A DNA stretch of 64,000 nt from Xenopus tropicalis (Eukaryota > Chordata > Amphibia > Anura > Pipidae). The DNA is taken from assembly GCF_000004195.4 (NCBI RefSeq), contig NC_030678.2, forward strand, positions 80,140,904 to 80,204,903. The letters run 5' to 3'. Below are positions 46,690 to 57,477 of the stretch, one piece after another (within the stretch, counting starts at the first letter, position 1; each line of letters begins with the position of its first letter). Below the pieces are notes generated by a model. That model was given only the letters and a program-made list of their open reading frames with translations, searched no databases and was not told the DNA's origin. The translations under genes were made by a program, and so were the position numbers.

Positions 46690-47163
46690 TCATGGGAGTA
46701 GATCCTGAGGAAGCGCATGCGCGCAAAACGCGTTGATATGAAGCTTGTCTGCAGCGGCGATCCATAATTAGAGAAGGTGCGCAATACTAGACACCATCAG
46801 CTGGACCATGCTAGTAGGAGCGGCATGGATTCTAATACCCACGCGCAGCAGAAGTAAGTTCCCAGCCGGAACACTAACGCTATATGCTATTTTCTATTTC
46901 CTTAGGGCTTTAATATCAGTTACCCACTATTGTCAGCTCCCCATTAACTCTCCACTTTTTACTAATTGGTGTGTGGATTATATAAGGCATTTTCGCTGCA
47001 TCCACCCCTGCATATCTGCACTCTATAGATCCCTAAGATTTTTGGAGTATAGGGGACACTGATTGATGGGATGTGCAGAGCTTTATTTGTCTCATGTGCT
47101 TTTTTAACAACAATCAATTTTAACTTCTAAGGGAAACATTTTTCTTTTTTTTTTCTCCTTTAA
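46690..47163 (+). mobile_element. Unclassified retroposon-like segment starting with a hairpin tail
   Basis: CCTGAGGAAGCGCATGCGCG followed by CAAAACGCGTTGATATGAAG has the same order as the tails at 20081-20115 and 53921-53960. The sequence continues without a frame and is cut by the palindromic MITE at 47164. Parent element unknown. Confidence 0.4.
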
Positions 47164-47492
47164 GGCTAATGTCAGACGAGGCGTAGGGCGGATATTTTTG
47201 GCAAGCGGTAAAGCGCTTGCTGAAAATTCCGCCCTACGCCTCCTACCTATGCCTGCACCCAAATGAATGAGATACGCTCAGGTGCAGGCACATGTGGCCG
47301 AAATATGCATAAAAATGCAAGAGAATGCAAAAGTATTGCATTTTTATGCATATATCGGCTACATGTGCCTGCACCTGAGCGTATCTCATTCATTCGGGTG
47401 CAGGCACACGTAGGCAGCGTAGGGCGGAATTTTCAGCAAGCGCTTTTCTGCTTGCCAAAAATATCCGCCCTATGCCTCGTCTGACATTAGCC
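47164..47492. mobile_element. TTAA-type palindromic MITE
   Basis: TTAA at 47160-47163 and TTAG at 47493-47496 flank GGCTAATGTCAGACGAGGCG and its complement. The arms include GCAGGCACATGTGGCCGAAA and the complement. It is a relative of 46012-46338 with different terminal spelling. Confidence 0.85.
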
Positions 47493-47496
47493 TTAG

Positions 47497-48139
47497 GTAT
47501 ATTCTGTGATTCTATTGTGTATACATCTTATAAGCTTCTTCTTTTAAGTATATATATATTGTATGGTATTTTGCACCTGTAGATAAATTTCACTGAATTT
47601 ACTGTTTTTAATGTGATCAATTGTAATTAAAACGCTACATGTGCTTTTTAATCACTTTCTGTAGCTTTTGTGTTTTTTGAGAGTGCCAACTCTTATTTGT
47701 GAATTATAGTCATACTACATGGGATCGCTCACGGACCACCCTCACAGTCATCAGGGCTTTTCAGCCTGAATCCTGACCATTTGGGGTACTTGGTACCCAA
47801 CCAGCCACAGGATTCTAACAAACTAGTATGTATAATGCCAGAGTAAAGCAACTGTGACTTCTGTTGCAAAACATCAGTACCACTAGGATAAGAAGAATGG
47901 TACCTTATGCAACAGAATTAATAGACCCTGGCCTAGAGATACTGTTAATTTACTACTAGCCTATAGACTGCTTTGTCTTTGCCTGCATCAGGCACTTGTT
48001 AATACAGGGAATGATAAATAATTATAAAAAAAAAAAAAATAATAAAAATACAACCTTCTATTTATTGTCAATCTGAATTTCCTTAAAAATACTGTTTACA
48101 AAAGTGCTCAGCTACATTCAGACACCATCTCCAATGATA
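47497..48139. other. No gene seen
   Basis: AT-rich DNA with an A-run near 48028-48040; part may be the continuation of the segment at 46690-47163. Confidence 0.35.
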
Positions 48140-48522
48140 AAAGCAGTTCATTGTTCCAGCAGCAACCAGAAAATCTGCATCTTTCCTCCCAATATGTTTC
48201 TGCTGCAAAACTGCTCCAGATGTAAGAAAAACACCCTCCCCATTAAAATTAATCTTGCCAAGTAATCATTCTTCCTGCCCATAAGCTCATCTATCCCTCC
48301 ACACAGGTCACTCAACATATCCTCCAGTAGTAATGTCAAACCACCCATGATGTCTATGTTTAGGACAAGGCTCAGGCAGGTAACCCACCGTTTTTCTGGG
48401 GATAGCAGTACCCCAAAGTCCTCTGCCACTTCCTTCATGACTTCCAGAGTCAACACACATCATTCTGTGGCAGCGCAGCCAATAAATAGAAAGTCATCCA
48501 AATAATGCACTATAGGGGTCAT
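48140..48522 (-). pseudogene. DIRS-like retrotransposon reverse transcriptase fragment
   Basis: On the minus strand from about 48517 the frame gives PIVHYLDDFLFIGCAATE, one TGA stop, then LEVMKEVAEDFGVLLSPEKR, a divergent LVLNIDI, EDMLSDLCGGIDEL and LILMGRVFFLHLEQF. The YLDD box is the catalytic metal-binding motif of the palm. The following EVAEDFGV-x-L-(A/S)-PEK, LGIEID-like and MGRVFL order is what I know from DIRS-type elements, which integrate by tyrosine recombinase. RNase H, methyltransferase and recombinase parts are not seen. The stop and the shortened region before MGRVF show it is dead. A Gypsy-like origin is less likely. Confidence 0.68.
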
Positions 48523-51500
48523 TTACAACCTCTAGCACAGTTACAGTCGCACAAATGTTCCTGCAGTTAGTTGCAACTACTTGTGATTAAAGGTACTTGT
48601 GTGAAAAGGTTGTTTGGACTTCCATATTGTAGTCCTCGGAACTGCCCAGTCCTTCCTAACCTTCATTTCTTAATCAAGAGCCATGGCACCTATTGGAAAT
48701 GGAGCTAGTGACACAGCTGCCTGCCTTTTTCCCCACAGAACAGTTGCATGTTAAGAATAGGGCACACATGACATTCATGTGCAGAATGCTGCATATTATG
48801 TCAAGGGGACTTGGAAAACTTTCAGTCAAGTATGTCTGATTTGCAAGCATGATTGTGCTAAATTTAACGTATTGCATCAATTAATACCAAACTAAAAATA
48901 TTCTTTAAGGAACTGTGCATCACTTGGCCTATTACATAGATTTAGCCACCATAGCTTCTATATACTGAGGTCCTTCCCTTAGGTAGACTTTGTTCTCTTG
49001 GCTCACTTTTGAAAGCGTGGGCCACCACACAAGGAGCATTCGTGCTTGTATGTAAGTATTTATAACTTTATTTATAAAGCGCCACAAGCGCCCACAAGGT
49101 ACTTGCATGATGTGACCTACTAGCACTGCCCATCACTGTAAGCCCAGCAAAAGCCCACTCTATGACACAATGATATGGTTCATTTATCCCCCACTAGTGA
49201 GCATATGAAAGACAGAAGCATTTTAGGGTATCATGCGCCTTATCCGCAAGGTAATGCCAACCTGGTTCCATCTTATGCCCATGTTAACTGCAAGGCACTA
49301 GTAAAACTGTTTGTTGCATGTCCACCAGGCCAAATCCCCATAACACAAAATGCATCCCAAATCCATCCAGGTAACAAAATAATTCTGAGGTGCTTTTCCT
49401 CTGGCAGCTGTCCCTGTGTGAACTTAGGCTGAGTCGCCCTGGGGGCCTTTCATCCTTGTAGGCTTTTTGGATGCTGTCTCTGCAGTCCGCACCTTGCATG
49501 GAATTATAGGTGGAGGGTAACTTTTTTGTTTCGAGAGGCTAAAGATTGGCCATACATAGACTGACCTAATTAATGTGAGACTTGGATTCCCTGCTGACGT
49601 AAAAATGAATCTCCCAACTACTGCCCACTGATTTCCAGGGATACTGTGCAAAAGTGCCGGTGGGAGTGCTTTTTTTCATCCTAAAATACTGAGGATGTAT
49701 TTATACATGCGCTTCTGTGATGGGTTCTCCATCCATTTGTGTTTGCAATCAGTTGGCTTAAATGTGTTTTAGTTAGTCAAATTCTAACGTCTAAAGTCTA
49801 TATTTACAAAACCAGCACATTATTTGCAGCGAGATGCAGTGGGTACAGATGGCAGATAGTCAGGCCCTCGCACTATAACACTGGCACTGAAACACAACAT
49901 TGGTTTGTTTCCCAGCTATGCAGTCTCGTGAGAGTTCCACTGTAACTAACTAGAACAAAGTAAGAAAGAGGTAATTTAGGACTGGAGCAAGGGCAATATA
50001 AGGATGGTATAGATGCCAGGTATCAAAAGTAAACTTCAGGTGACAAAAATAATTTCAGCTAGTGATTCAGCCTTTAAACAGAGTGGGAGTGGGATGAAAT
50101 CTGCAGCAAAAGTTCAGAGCCAGTGAGGTTTTTAGGTAAAGTTACAGACTGTAGATCCTTCTTATCAGTCTTCATTTCTGCATTGCATTCAATTTGTAAT
50201 ATCTCCCCAGACCTGCCCACATCTGTGCCTTGATTGGTCAATTTTACTGTTTGTCAAGAGAGCTGTGCTCTGATTGGAGAAGCCACAAGAAGAAATGTCC
50301 AATCAAAACACAGCTGATTAAAACAGAACCAGGGCTTGCAGTAATGGAAGTAATGTTAAAGGTTCCAGAGCAGTGTGGAAATGGAGTGAGGTTTTTTTTG
50401 TTTTTTAAAAAGGTGCCAAGCAGGTTGGGGGGGGGCTAGCCTCCCCTAGCTTAATTGAGTATCTCCCTATACTTGGAATGAAGGTGCCATCTCCCTGCCT
50501 TTGAAGCTCTCCCCATCCTGACTTGTCATTGCTCACTGAATTCCTGCCAGCACCTGCCTGCTCCCATTTTGCTGTTCAAGGAAAATGGCACTGTCCTTCC
50601 TGTCCCTGCATGATTTAAACCAGTGCAGTCCAATTTCTGTGGTACTGAGAAATTTTTTTGCCTACATGGTGGGTGGCTGATAATAGAAACCAGGTTTAAC
50701 CACTGCCAGTTTTTAAACCACACCCACTCTAAATTATTCCTATGTTATCAAAAGAAGTTTTAAGACCATACCCATATTTATGATGGTAGCACACCAAAAA
50801 CCAAATGGAAATGTTACACACAACTAACATGTACCTGAAAAAGGGAAAAGTTGTCTGAAACTGACTGTACTTTAAAAACTGCACTTGTGATTGTATTTGA
50901 CCCCTTTTATATCTACACAAATACTAAATGGGCCCCAGACTGACACAACACTGGCACTTTTGGGTGAATGTAATATGTGTCGCTAATGGAAAAAAATGTT
51001 TGCAATGGGACTAAAATTTCACGTAGTGATACATTTTGCATTTGTGTGACAAGAAAATACTGTTTGCAAACCCTTCGAGTAGGTAGTGCTCAGTGTATGT
51101 AATAAAACTTCTTAACCTTTTTTGCATCATGAGTTATGATGCAGGTGTGCAGGTGTAAATGTATTACATTGCGAACACCGCTTAAACATTCGTAAAAACA
51201 CCACTTTAAGCACTACTTGCATTTTTTATTACAATCCCCCAATTTGGGCCTTTAAAGAGTGCTCCTGAGCTGAAGCCTGCCTAGCAGTAAAAAACTGACT
51301 AAATCTGATATATCTCACAAACTGCAAAAAATGGAAAATAAATGTATAATGCAAAAGTGCTCAGCGAAGCACCCTGAGTAACTATATTGATTCCTTTTTA
51401 TGAGTGTACAGGTATATACTCTTTAAAGGCAATTTGTGCTTGTTAGGTTCTGAAAATATTTTGCCATATAGTGTATGGAGTGAATACATACAGACATCCA

Positions 51501-52100
51501 TTTTTATTTATGCATATCAGCATGTTTTAAAGGTTGAAAATAAAAATACCATGCAAGTTGTGTCTATTTACCTAAATAATGTATGCATGGATTAGCTAGA
51601 TTGACACCTCAACATAACTGAAAATTTATACCTTGAAACATTTCCCTTTTTATTAAAATAAGTGTAAACTTGTAAGTGCAAAGGTTGGATGCATATCTGA
51701 TATAAACATCTGGGCTATGTAGAATGAGTATACTTCTTATAAAAACTACTTGCTCTGCCCAGTACTTTATTTTTTACCATCTGTAAAGTAAAAATATTTT
51801 ATTTCCTTGCTTCATATTCATGTTACCTTAAAATTCTGTCACAGAGGCATTTGCTCAAGAACTGTTGTATAGATATGCAGTATGTTTAGTACAAGAGACT
51901 CATCTGCACCCAGTATGGAACTATATTAATATATCAGGTACATATATTAACAACAAGAACAGTATGTAGTATAAATTATGTTAAAAACGTATCCCAGCTA
52001 TCTAAGCAATTAAACCATTTATTTTTCTTCATGTTAATAAATAACAGGACATCTGGTTTGTGAATCTGTTCCACAGGTTATAATAAGAGCATTATACAGT
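48523..52100. other. Mostly unassigned; minor repeats
   Basis: Includes CTTTATTTATAAAGCGCC at 49064-49081 (also near 63929-63946), a hAT-like piece at about 50620-50650 (CAGTGCAGTCCAATTTCTGT) and the repeat at 50854-50929. Part of 48540-49680 could be more DIRS-like sequence, but I recognised no domain there. Confidence 0.35.
50854..50929 (+). repeat. Interspersed repeat shared with 43710-43783
   Basis: Same orientation and word order as 43710-43783, with about 10% difference by eye. Confidence 0.65.
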
Positions 52101-52129
52101 TATGCAAAGGAGACAAATTATAAACAACA

Positions 52130-52410
52130 AACAACGACCTCTGTATTTTCCTGTCGCAGAGAGAAAGCTAAAGAAAGAAAAGCCCTGGAGCTATAAGCGC
52201 ATGAACAAGGATCCAAATAACCAGCAGCCAGATTACACTTGTTTATGTTTAGAGATTGGCAGAACTAGGTTCAACTGTGATTAGGTGAGAAGGAAAGAGT
52301 TAAGGCAGGAGAAAGCCAGCCTGGGGGGGGGGGGGGGGGGCGGAGAAAGAGAGGGATGTGATGTCAGAAAAAGAAGCACTCACTTCCTTATCTTCTGAGC
52401 AGGTAGAAAG
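52130..52410. repeat. Interspersed repeat, inverse match to 33790-34060
   Basis: GCAGCCAGATTACACTTGTT and GGGATGTGATGTCAG complement words in 33790-34060. This copy contains the 18-base G run. Confidence 0.68.
52323..52340. repeat. G18 homopolymer
   Basis: Eighteen consecutive G within a purine-rich context. The equivalent position in the related copy near 33900 (read in reverse) has only short pyrimidine runs. Confidence 0.95.
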
Positions 52411-52525
52411 GGGGTTCAGTGGGGTGCCTCAAGGCAAAGGGTCAATTGAGGAATCCCTTTGTTGTGATTTAACTGTCTGTGGTGGTCAAGAAGGGGCAGC
52501 TGTACTACTCTTTCATGGACCTTAA

Positions 52526-53014
52526 GCTCCTGGCACACAGGGAGACTGGGCGTCCATGATAAATCTTCGCTACCATGGGCGACAAGTCACCCCAAAATGC
52601 TATCCCACCAACAATAATGTAAGTCCCCAGAGGGAAAACATACGCTGTGCTTTGTTTTTCAAAGTCACCCGAAGTTGCCATGTGCCAGGAGTAGTGATGG
52701 GCAAAATAATTTGTTAGGCATGGATTCGCTGCAAATTTCCGCATTGCTTCATTGGCTGATTTTTTCGGAAACCGGGTTACTAAATTTGCCATGTAAAAAT
52801 TCACAGTGCAAGCCAAAATTGTTGCCCGGGTTAAAAAAAAATTTAGTTTTTTTGACTCACGTGTCCAAAAATTGTCGTTCATGTAAAAAAAATAAGTTGT
52901 TTTTTGACGCGACATTTTCCCTGTTTCACAAATTTTCCGCCATTTTGTGAATCTTTGAAAATAATTTTTTGGCAAAGCGAAACGGGACAGATTCGCTCAT
53001 CACTAGCCAGGAGC
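52526..53014. mobile_element. TTAA-type MITE with a hAT element inside
   Basis: GCTCCTGGCACACAGGGAGA at the left and TGTGCCAGGAGC at the right are inverted termini; TTAA at 52522-52525 and CTAA at 53015-53018. The right end is interrupted by 52692-53005. It is related to the palindrome at 26279-26616 but older. Confidence 0.78.
52692..53005. mobile_element. hAT-type MITE (TAGTGATG family), nested
   Basis: TAGTGATGGGCAAAATAATT and ACAGATTCGCTCATCACTA are the termini; GCCAGGAG is repeated exactly at 52684-52691 and 53006-53013. The 8-bp duplication falls within the terminus of the host MITE, which proves the order of insertion. Confidence 0.92.
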
Positions 53015-53360
53015 CTAAAATGTATTGTAACCAACAGATTTATCTCTGATCCTATAAAAGATTGCATTTGTAACATATAATATGAGGATACAACTTGCAA
53101 TCTTAGTGAATTATAACTCCAAGAATTTACTGAGAACGGAGTGTTCAGCATTAAAAATGTTTCTCAGGCTCTATATGGCTCAGGATCTGCAAACATTGAC
53201 ATACAAAAGTCATCTGTAAAGCTATTACTAAATGTCTATGAAGATTCTCATTTATCCAGGTCACTGGACAGCATAGACCACATTACTTTTCATGTGCTTG
53301 GGTGTTGGGTCTTTCGGGTGCACCAGCTTTTGTCTCAGGGTGTTGCTGGGTTTGAAAAAC

Positions 53361-53744
53361 ATGAAAAGTAATGTGGTCTATGCTGTCCAGTGTAGTGAAG
53401 AGTGCTCAGACTTATACATTGGGGAGACAAAACAACCTCTCTGTAAGAGAATGGCCCAACATAGGCGGGCAAACTCCTCAGGACAAGACTCAGCGGTCTA
53501 TCTACATCTCAAAGAAAAAGGTCACTCTTTTGAGGACAGTAACGTGCATATTTTGGACCGAGAGGACAGATGGTTTGAAAGAGGTGTGAAAAAGGCCATT
53601 TATGCCAACCTGGAAAAACCATCCCTGAATAGAGGAGGGGGCCTGAGACACCGCTTGTCACCAACATACAATGGCGCGTTGACATCCTTACCCCGGCAGT
53701 TTCACAACAGTTCACACTTCCAGTCATGTACTTTGAAGGATTAA
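53361..53744 (+). pseudogene. Penelope-like element GIY-YIG endonuclease fragment
   Basis: The frame from the ATG at 53361 to TAA at 53742-53744 gives 127 residues: NVVYAVQCSEECSDLYIGET, a following RMAQHRR, SAVYLHLKEKGHSF, HILDREDRWFERGVKKAIYA and PSLNRGGG. This is the C-terminal endonuclease of Penelope-like elements, with the VY...YIGET core, the R and H downstream, and E (in FERGVKKAI) in the later helix. The domain appears intact, but the reverse transcriptase that should precede it is missing and the upstream frame runs into the fold-back. The element is 5' truncated and not mobile by itself. Confidence 0.88.
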
Positions 53745-53929
53745 CACCTTCATCAATGAGAATCTTGGTACCATTGTGATTGGATCATACCTTCTCACAC
53801 CTGTCAGTTTCAGCTAACACCTAACTGAACAAGTTCAATGGAACCATTGTGATTGGATGTCTGTGACTCTACTAACATCAAGAGTTTAAATACCGGGGAA
53901 TTCCCTACCAGTCATTTGAACTGAAGAAG

Positions 53930-53945
53930 CCACTCGGATGAGTGG
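53930..53945 (+). other. Perfect hairpin in the Penelope-like tail
   Basis: CCACTC (53930-53935), loop GGAT and GAGTGG (53940-53945) form a 6-bp stem, preceded by CTGAAGAAG and followed by TGAAACG. See the finding on recurring hairpin tails. Confidence 0.8.
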
Positions 53946-53985
53946 TGAAACGTTTTCAAGAAAAACTCAGAAAAGTCTAGTTGTT

Positions 53986-55146
53986 TTAGACTTAATTCTA
54001 CTAGATACTATTACTAAATGAAGGCATTTTACAGCAGTAGAACAAACCACAGCATCCATTCTTTAATTTCCTATTATGACTACATCAGACCATTGAAAAT
54101 CAGTATGTTATCAAGTGCTACAACAATGCTGTTGTAGTGGGACAGGTATGGTTACTGTCAGTGTTCTGGTTCTAGTGCCAGTGTGACTAGGCTTGTCAGG
54201 AAGTTGTGTATGTGGCCCAATAATTTCTAAAGGCAGAACTGGGTCACAATAGATTATTGCATGTACGATAGCCCACATTTTTTGGTAAAAAATATTGGTC
54301 TTCTTATTTTTCTTGTTTTTCATCCTTATGTTGACTGAGTATCTTTTTTTAGCATATGGGCCATTAGAATACCAGTCAGGTAGTAACCCTTCACTACACT
54401 GAAGCAATTTTGCATGTACTGTAAGTTAATGAGTCCTGGAATGTGTCATCTACATTTTGTTCATTGTCAATAGAAGAAGAGTCATTATAAGAGTAAGTTT
54501 TCTTTATTAAAAAAAAAAATCATTTACTTATATGAATATCAATATCACATAAAAGCAACACTGTGAAGGTGTAATTGGGAGCCTGCAAAAACATCAGTAT
54601 ATGAGCCAGAAGCATAAAGAGGTGATAAAAAGAGAAATGAGAAATTCATTTGCCCATTGCCACAATATCTGCACCTCGTTACTAATAAAATTATGGTGTC
54701 AATAATTGCAATAACAGATACTGAAGTGCAGCCTAACACCATATATAAAGGATAAGAAATACAGCTGACACAAACAAAAAAACTATAACCCAGAGGGAAA
54801 AAAACACAAGAAATCTAAATTATGAAAGCAGCATCACTTGGATACTGTAATTATATAGTAATATTCAGCAGAATGCAGAAATCTCCAAGATACACATGCT
54901 TGGAAATATTTTAATCAACAGACTAAGTTACTGTGTCCTCAGGAAATGCTTTAGTGACAGGCCTAATTAGAGCTAAGTGGTGGCTGGGCCCGGGTGTGGC
55001 CACAAAGGCCTGGACATATTGTAGCACAAATTTGGAAACAAAATGCCACCAAGCTGCATCTGCACCCAGGAGTTTTTTTTACAGCTGTTTAAATTTCCCA
55101 AGAGCCTAGTCCCCAGTGCTCTAGTAAAAAAGAACATACTAGGCAT
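53986..55146. other. No gene or recognised repeat
   Basis: AT-rich DNA, frames under 100 codons without domains. Confidence 0.4.
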
Positions 55147-55291
55147 GGACATAGTATAGTTACATAGTTACATAGGGTTGAAAAAAGACCATTGTCCATC
55201 AAGTTCAACCCATCCGAGTAAACTCAGCACACAACCTATACTAACCAATCTATACACTCACATACATAAACTATATATACAACCACTAATA

Positions 55292-56304
55292 CTAACTGTA
55301 GATATTAGTATCACAATAGCCTTGGATATTCTGCTTGTTCAAAAACTCATCCAGGCCCCTCTTAAAGGCATTAACAGAGTCTGCCATTACCACATCACTA
55401 GGAAGGGCATTCCACAGCCTCACTGCCCTCACCGTGAAAAACCACCTACGCTGCTTCAAATGGAAGCTCTGTTCCTCTAATCTATAGGGGTGACCTCTGG
55501 TGCGCTGATTGTTTTTATGGGAAAAAAGAACATCCCCCAGCTGCCTATAATCCCCTCTAATGTACTTGTACAGAGTAATCATGTCCCCTCGCAAGCGCCT
55601 CTTTTCCAGAGAAAACAACCCCAACCTCGACAGTCTAACCTCATAGCTTAAATCTTCCATCCCCTTTACCAGTTTAGTTGCACGTCTCTGCACTCTCTCC
55701 AGCTCATTAATATCCCTCTTAAGGACTGGAGCCCAAAACTGCACTGCATACTCAAGGTGAGGCCTTACCAGGGACCTATAAAGAGGCAAAAATATATTCT
55801 CATCCCTTGAGTCAATGCCCTTTTTTTATACAAGACAGCACTTTATTTGCTGTAGTAGCCACAGAATGACACTGCCTGGAATTAGACAACTTGTTATCAA
55901 CAAAAACCCCTAGATCCTTCTCCATTAAGGATGCCCCCAACACACTACCATTCAGTAGATAGTTCGCATTTATATTATTTCTACCAAAGTGCATAACTTT
56001 GCACTTGTCAACATTGAACCTCATTTTTCAGTTTGCTGCCCAGTTTTCCAATTTTGTCAAATCGCTCTGCAAAGCGGCAGCATCCTGCAAGGAAATTATA
56101 GTTTTGCACAATTTAGTGTCATCAGCAAAAATAGAAACAGTACTCTCTATGCCCACCTCCAGGTCATTAATAAACAAGTTAAAAAGCAAAGGACCAAGGA
56201 CTGACCCCTGCGATACTCCACTAACCACACTGGCCCAATTAGAAAATGTTCCATTTACCACCACTCTTTGTACTCTATCCTTCAGCCAGTTCTCTATGTT
56301 GGAG
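55292..56304 (-). pseudogene. CR1 reverse transcriptase, C-terminal half
   Basis: From 56304 the minus strand reads IENWLKDRVQRVVVNG, SGVSQGSVLGPLLFNLFIND, STVSIFADDTKLCK (the FADD catalytic box), KCKVMHFGRNN, EKDLGVFVDNKLS, then SLVRPHLEYAVQFWAPVLKR, ERVQRRATKLVKGME and LWNALPSDVV, ending at 55292. There are small frameshifts near 56024 and 55800 (ends of separate open blocks at 56028 and 55812). The FADD box and following motifs look intact, but the N-terminal palm is missing because of the insertion, so no active enzyme can be made. Confidence 0.88.
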
Positions 56305-56454
56305 GAGTTCAGGGATCGATGGGCTGCAGGTCAGTTGACGGGGATTGTGACTGACCAAGGGGCACCCACTTTGGCCCTATGGTGACTTTCAGCCATGGCA
56401 ATGGAATAAAGCTGCACATACTGTATTTTCTTTATATTTGCTATACAAGTCTAA

Positions 56455-56700
56455 AGGGCATATTTATTATGCTGTGTAAAAAATGGTCCACACTTTGGCA
56501 GGATTCACTGTGTAAAAAAACAGCGTAAAATCTGCGCAAATTTTTTACATGGTTTTTCTTCTGCCGGAACTTACGAAAAATAATGACGTAAAATCTGGCT
56601 TTCTGACGGTGAATGTCTCCATTTATTTTACATAGCTTTTTACGCTGTTTTTTCAGCGAATTCCTTTTATACAGCTTAATAAAATATTCCTTAATGCCCC
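56455..56700. mobile_element. PIF/Harbinger-type MITE with TAA duplication
   Basis: AGGGCATATTTATTATGCTG and the inverted CAGCTTAATAAAATATTCCT...GCCCC are the ends; TAA lies at 56452-56454 and 56701-56703. The interior has ACAGCGTAAAATCTGC repeated in inverse form. Confidence 0.8.
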
Positions 56701-56813
56701 TAATTGTTTCATTTCTACATGTAAACAAAATAAATTTTTTAGTGCTCCTAAGGCATATGGCTTGCCTACCTACCACTATTCCTGACCCTATTTCACAGAA
56801 AAGCCCTTTGTTT

Positions 56814-57285
56814 TTAAAGGAGAATGCAAGTCAAAATTTAAAAACCATACTGCCCAATAGTCCTCCTATTGTTTAGTAAAAACGCCACACTTTTGGCTCA
56901 CCTAATCAAATATTTACATCTCTAAAAAGGTTTTCTCCCTTCCTTTCCCTCCTTGCTTCATACTGCACAAGTGTTTCATTCCCTCCCCCCCCTCCCCTCT
57001 GCCAGATCCGCTTCTGATTGGCTGGTGCGCATGTGTAGCTCAGAACAGGAGACAGGATCAAGTTACACACATGCTCAGAGAATGGGAAGGCTGCCGCTGG
57101 CACCTACAGGAAGGGGAGAGAGAGATTTCAGTGATGTCACTGTAGTCTTCACACTGCTGTAGGCTGCCAGCACCATATCTCAGAGAAGCAAGCAGGGATC
57201 TGGGAATTTATATATGCAGTAAGTACTTAAAAAGAATGCCTTTAGACTTACTTTTAATTTATATTAACCTTTCATTGTCCTTTAA
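56814..57285. mobile_element. T2 MITE
   Basis: TTAAAGGAGAATGCAAGTCA at the left and TTTCATTGTCCTTTAA at the right, with TTAA on both sides. The interior includes CTTCTGATTGGCTGGTGCGC, seen in Xenopus T2 members. Confidence 0.85.
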
Positions 57286-57460
57286 AGGACATGTAAAGCC
57301 TACATTTGCCTACAATGTATATCAGTTGGGCATGTCTCCCCCGCCCAAATGGCATTATTTGTACTGCATTTATCCCCTCCGTTTGCCAGCACTATCACAA
57401 AGCAAATAGCAGCTTTCACCTGGTGGCCATTTTTCTTCTGATACATAATTAGTTACATTT
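57282..57460. mobile_element. T2 MITE, left part only, sharing TTAA
   Basis: TTAAAGGACATGTAAAGCCT begins at the same TTAA that ends the preceding element. Right terminus missing; CR1 resumes shortly after. Confidence 0.78.
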
Positions 57461-57477
57461 AAATCTGCAAACAACTG

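Larger units (their letters stand above)
53239..53985 (+). mobile_element. Penelope-like retroelement 3' fragment
   Basis: Contains the GIY-YIG coding fragment, then a 3' region ending in GAAGAAGCCACTCGGATGAG and TGGTGAAACG, a hairpin tail of the kind seen at the 3' ends of Penelope-like elements. The 5' side has an inverted copy of the coding start: 53262-53294 is the exact complement of 53360-53392 (33 of 33). Such fold-back starts are typical of Penelope insertions. Confidence 0.8.
56305..57475. other. MITE stack replacing the middle of CR1
   Basis: Contains an unassigned piece with an AATAAA (56305-56454), a PIF/Harbinger-type MITE (56455-56700) and two T2 MITEs sharing one TTAA (56814-57285 and 57282-57460). 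CR1 coding sequence stops on one side at 56305 and resumes beyond 57475, with about 400 bases of CR1 missing. Confidence 0.75.

Noticed and set aside
53921..53960. Hammerhead ribozyme in the Penelope-like tail
   Set aside because: GGATGAG and GAAAC resemble parts of the core, but CTGATGA is not matched and the sequence folds better as a simple 6-bp hairpin; I could not place stems I-III.
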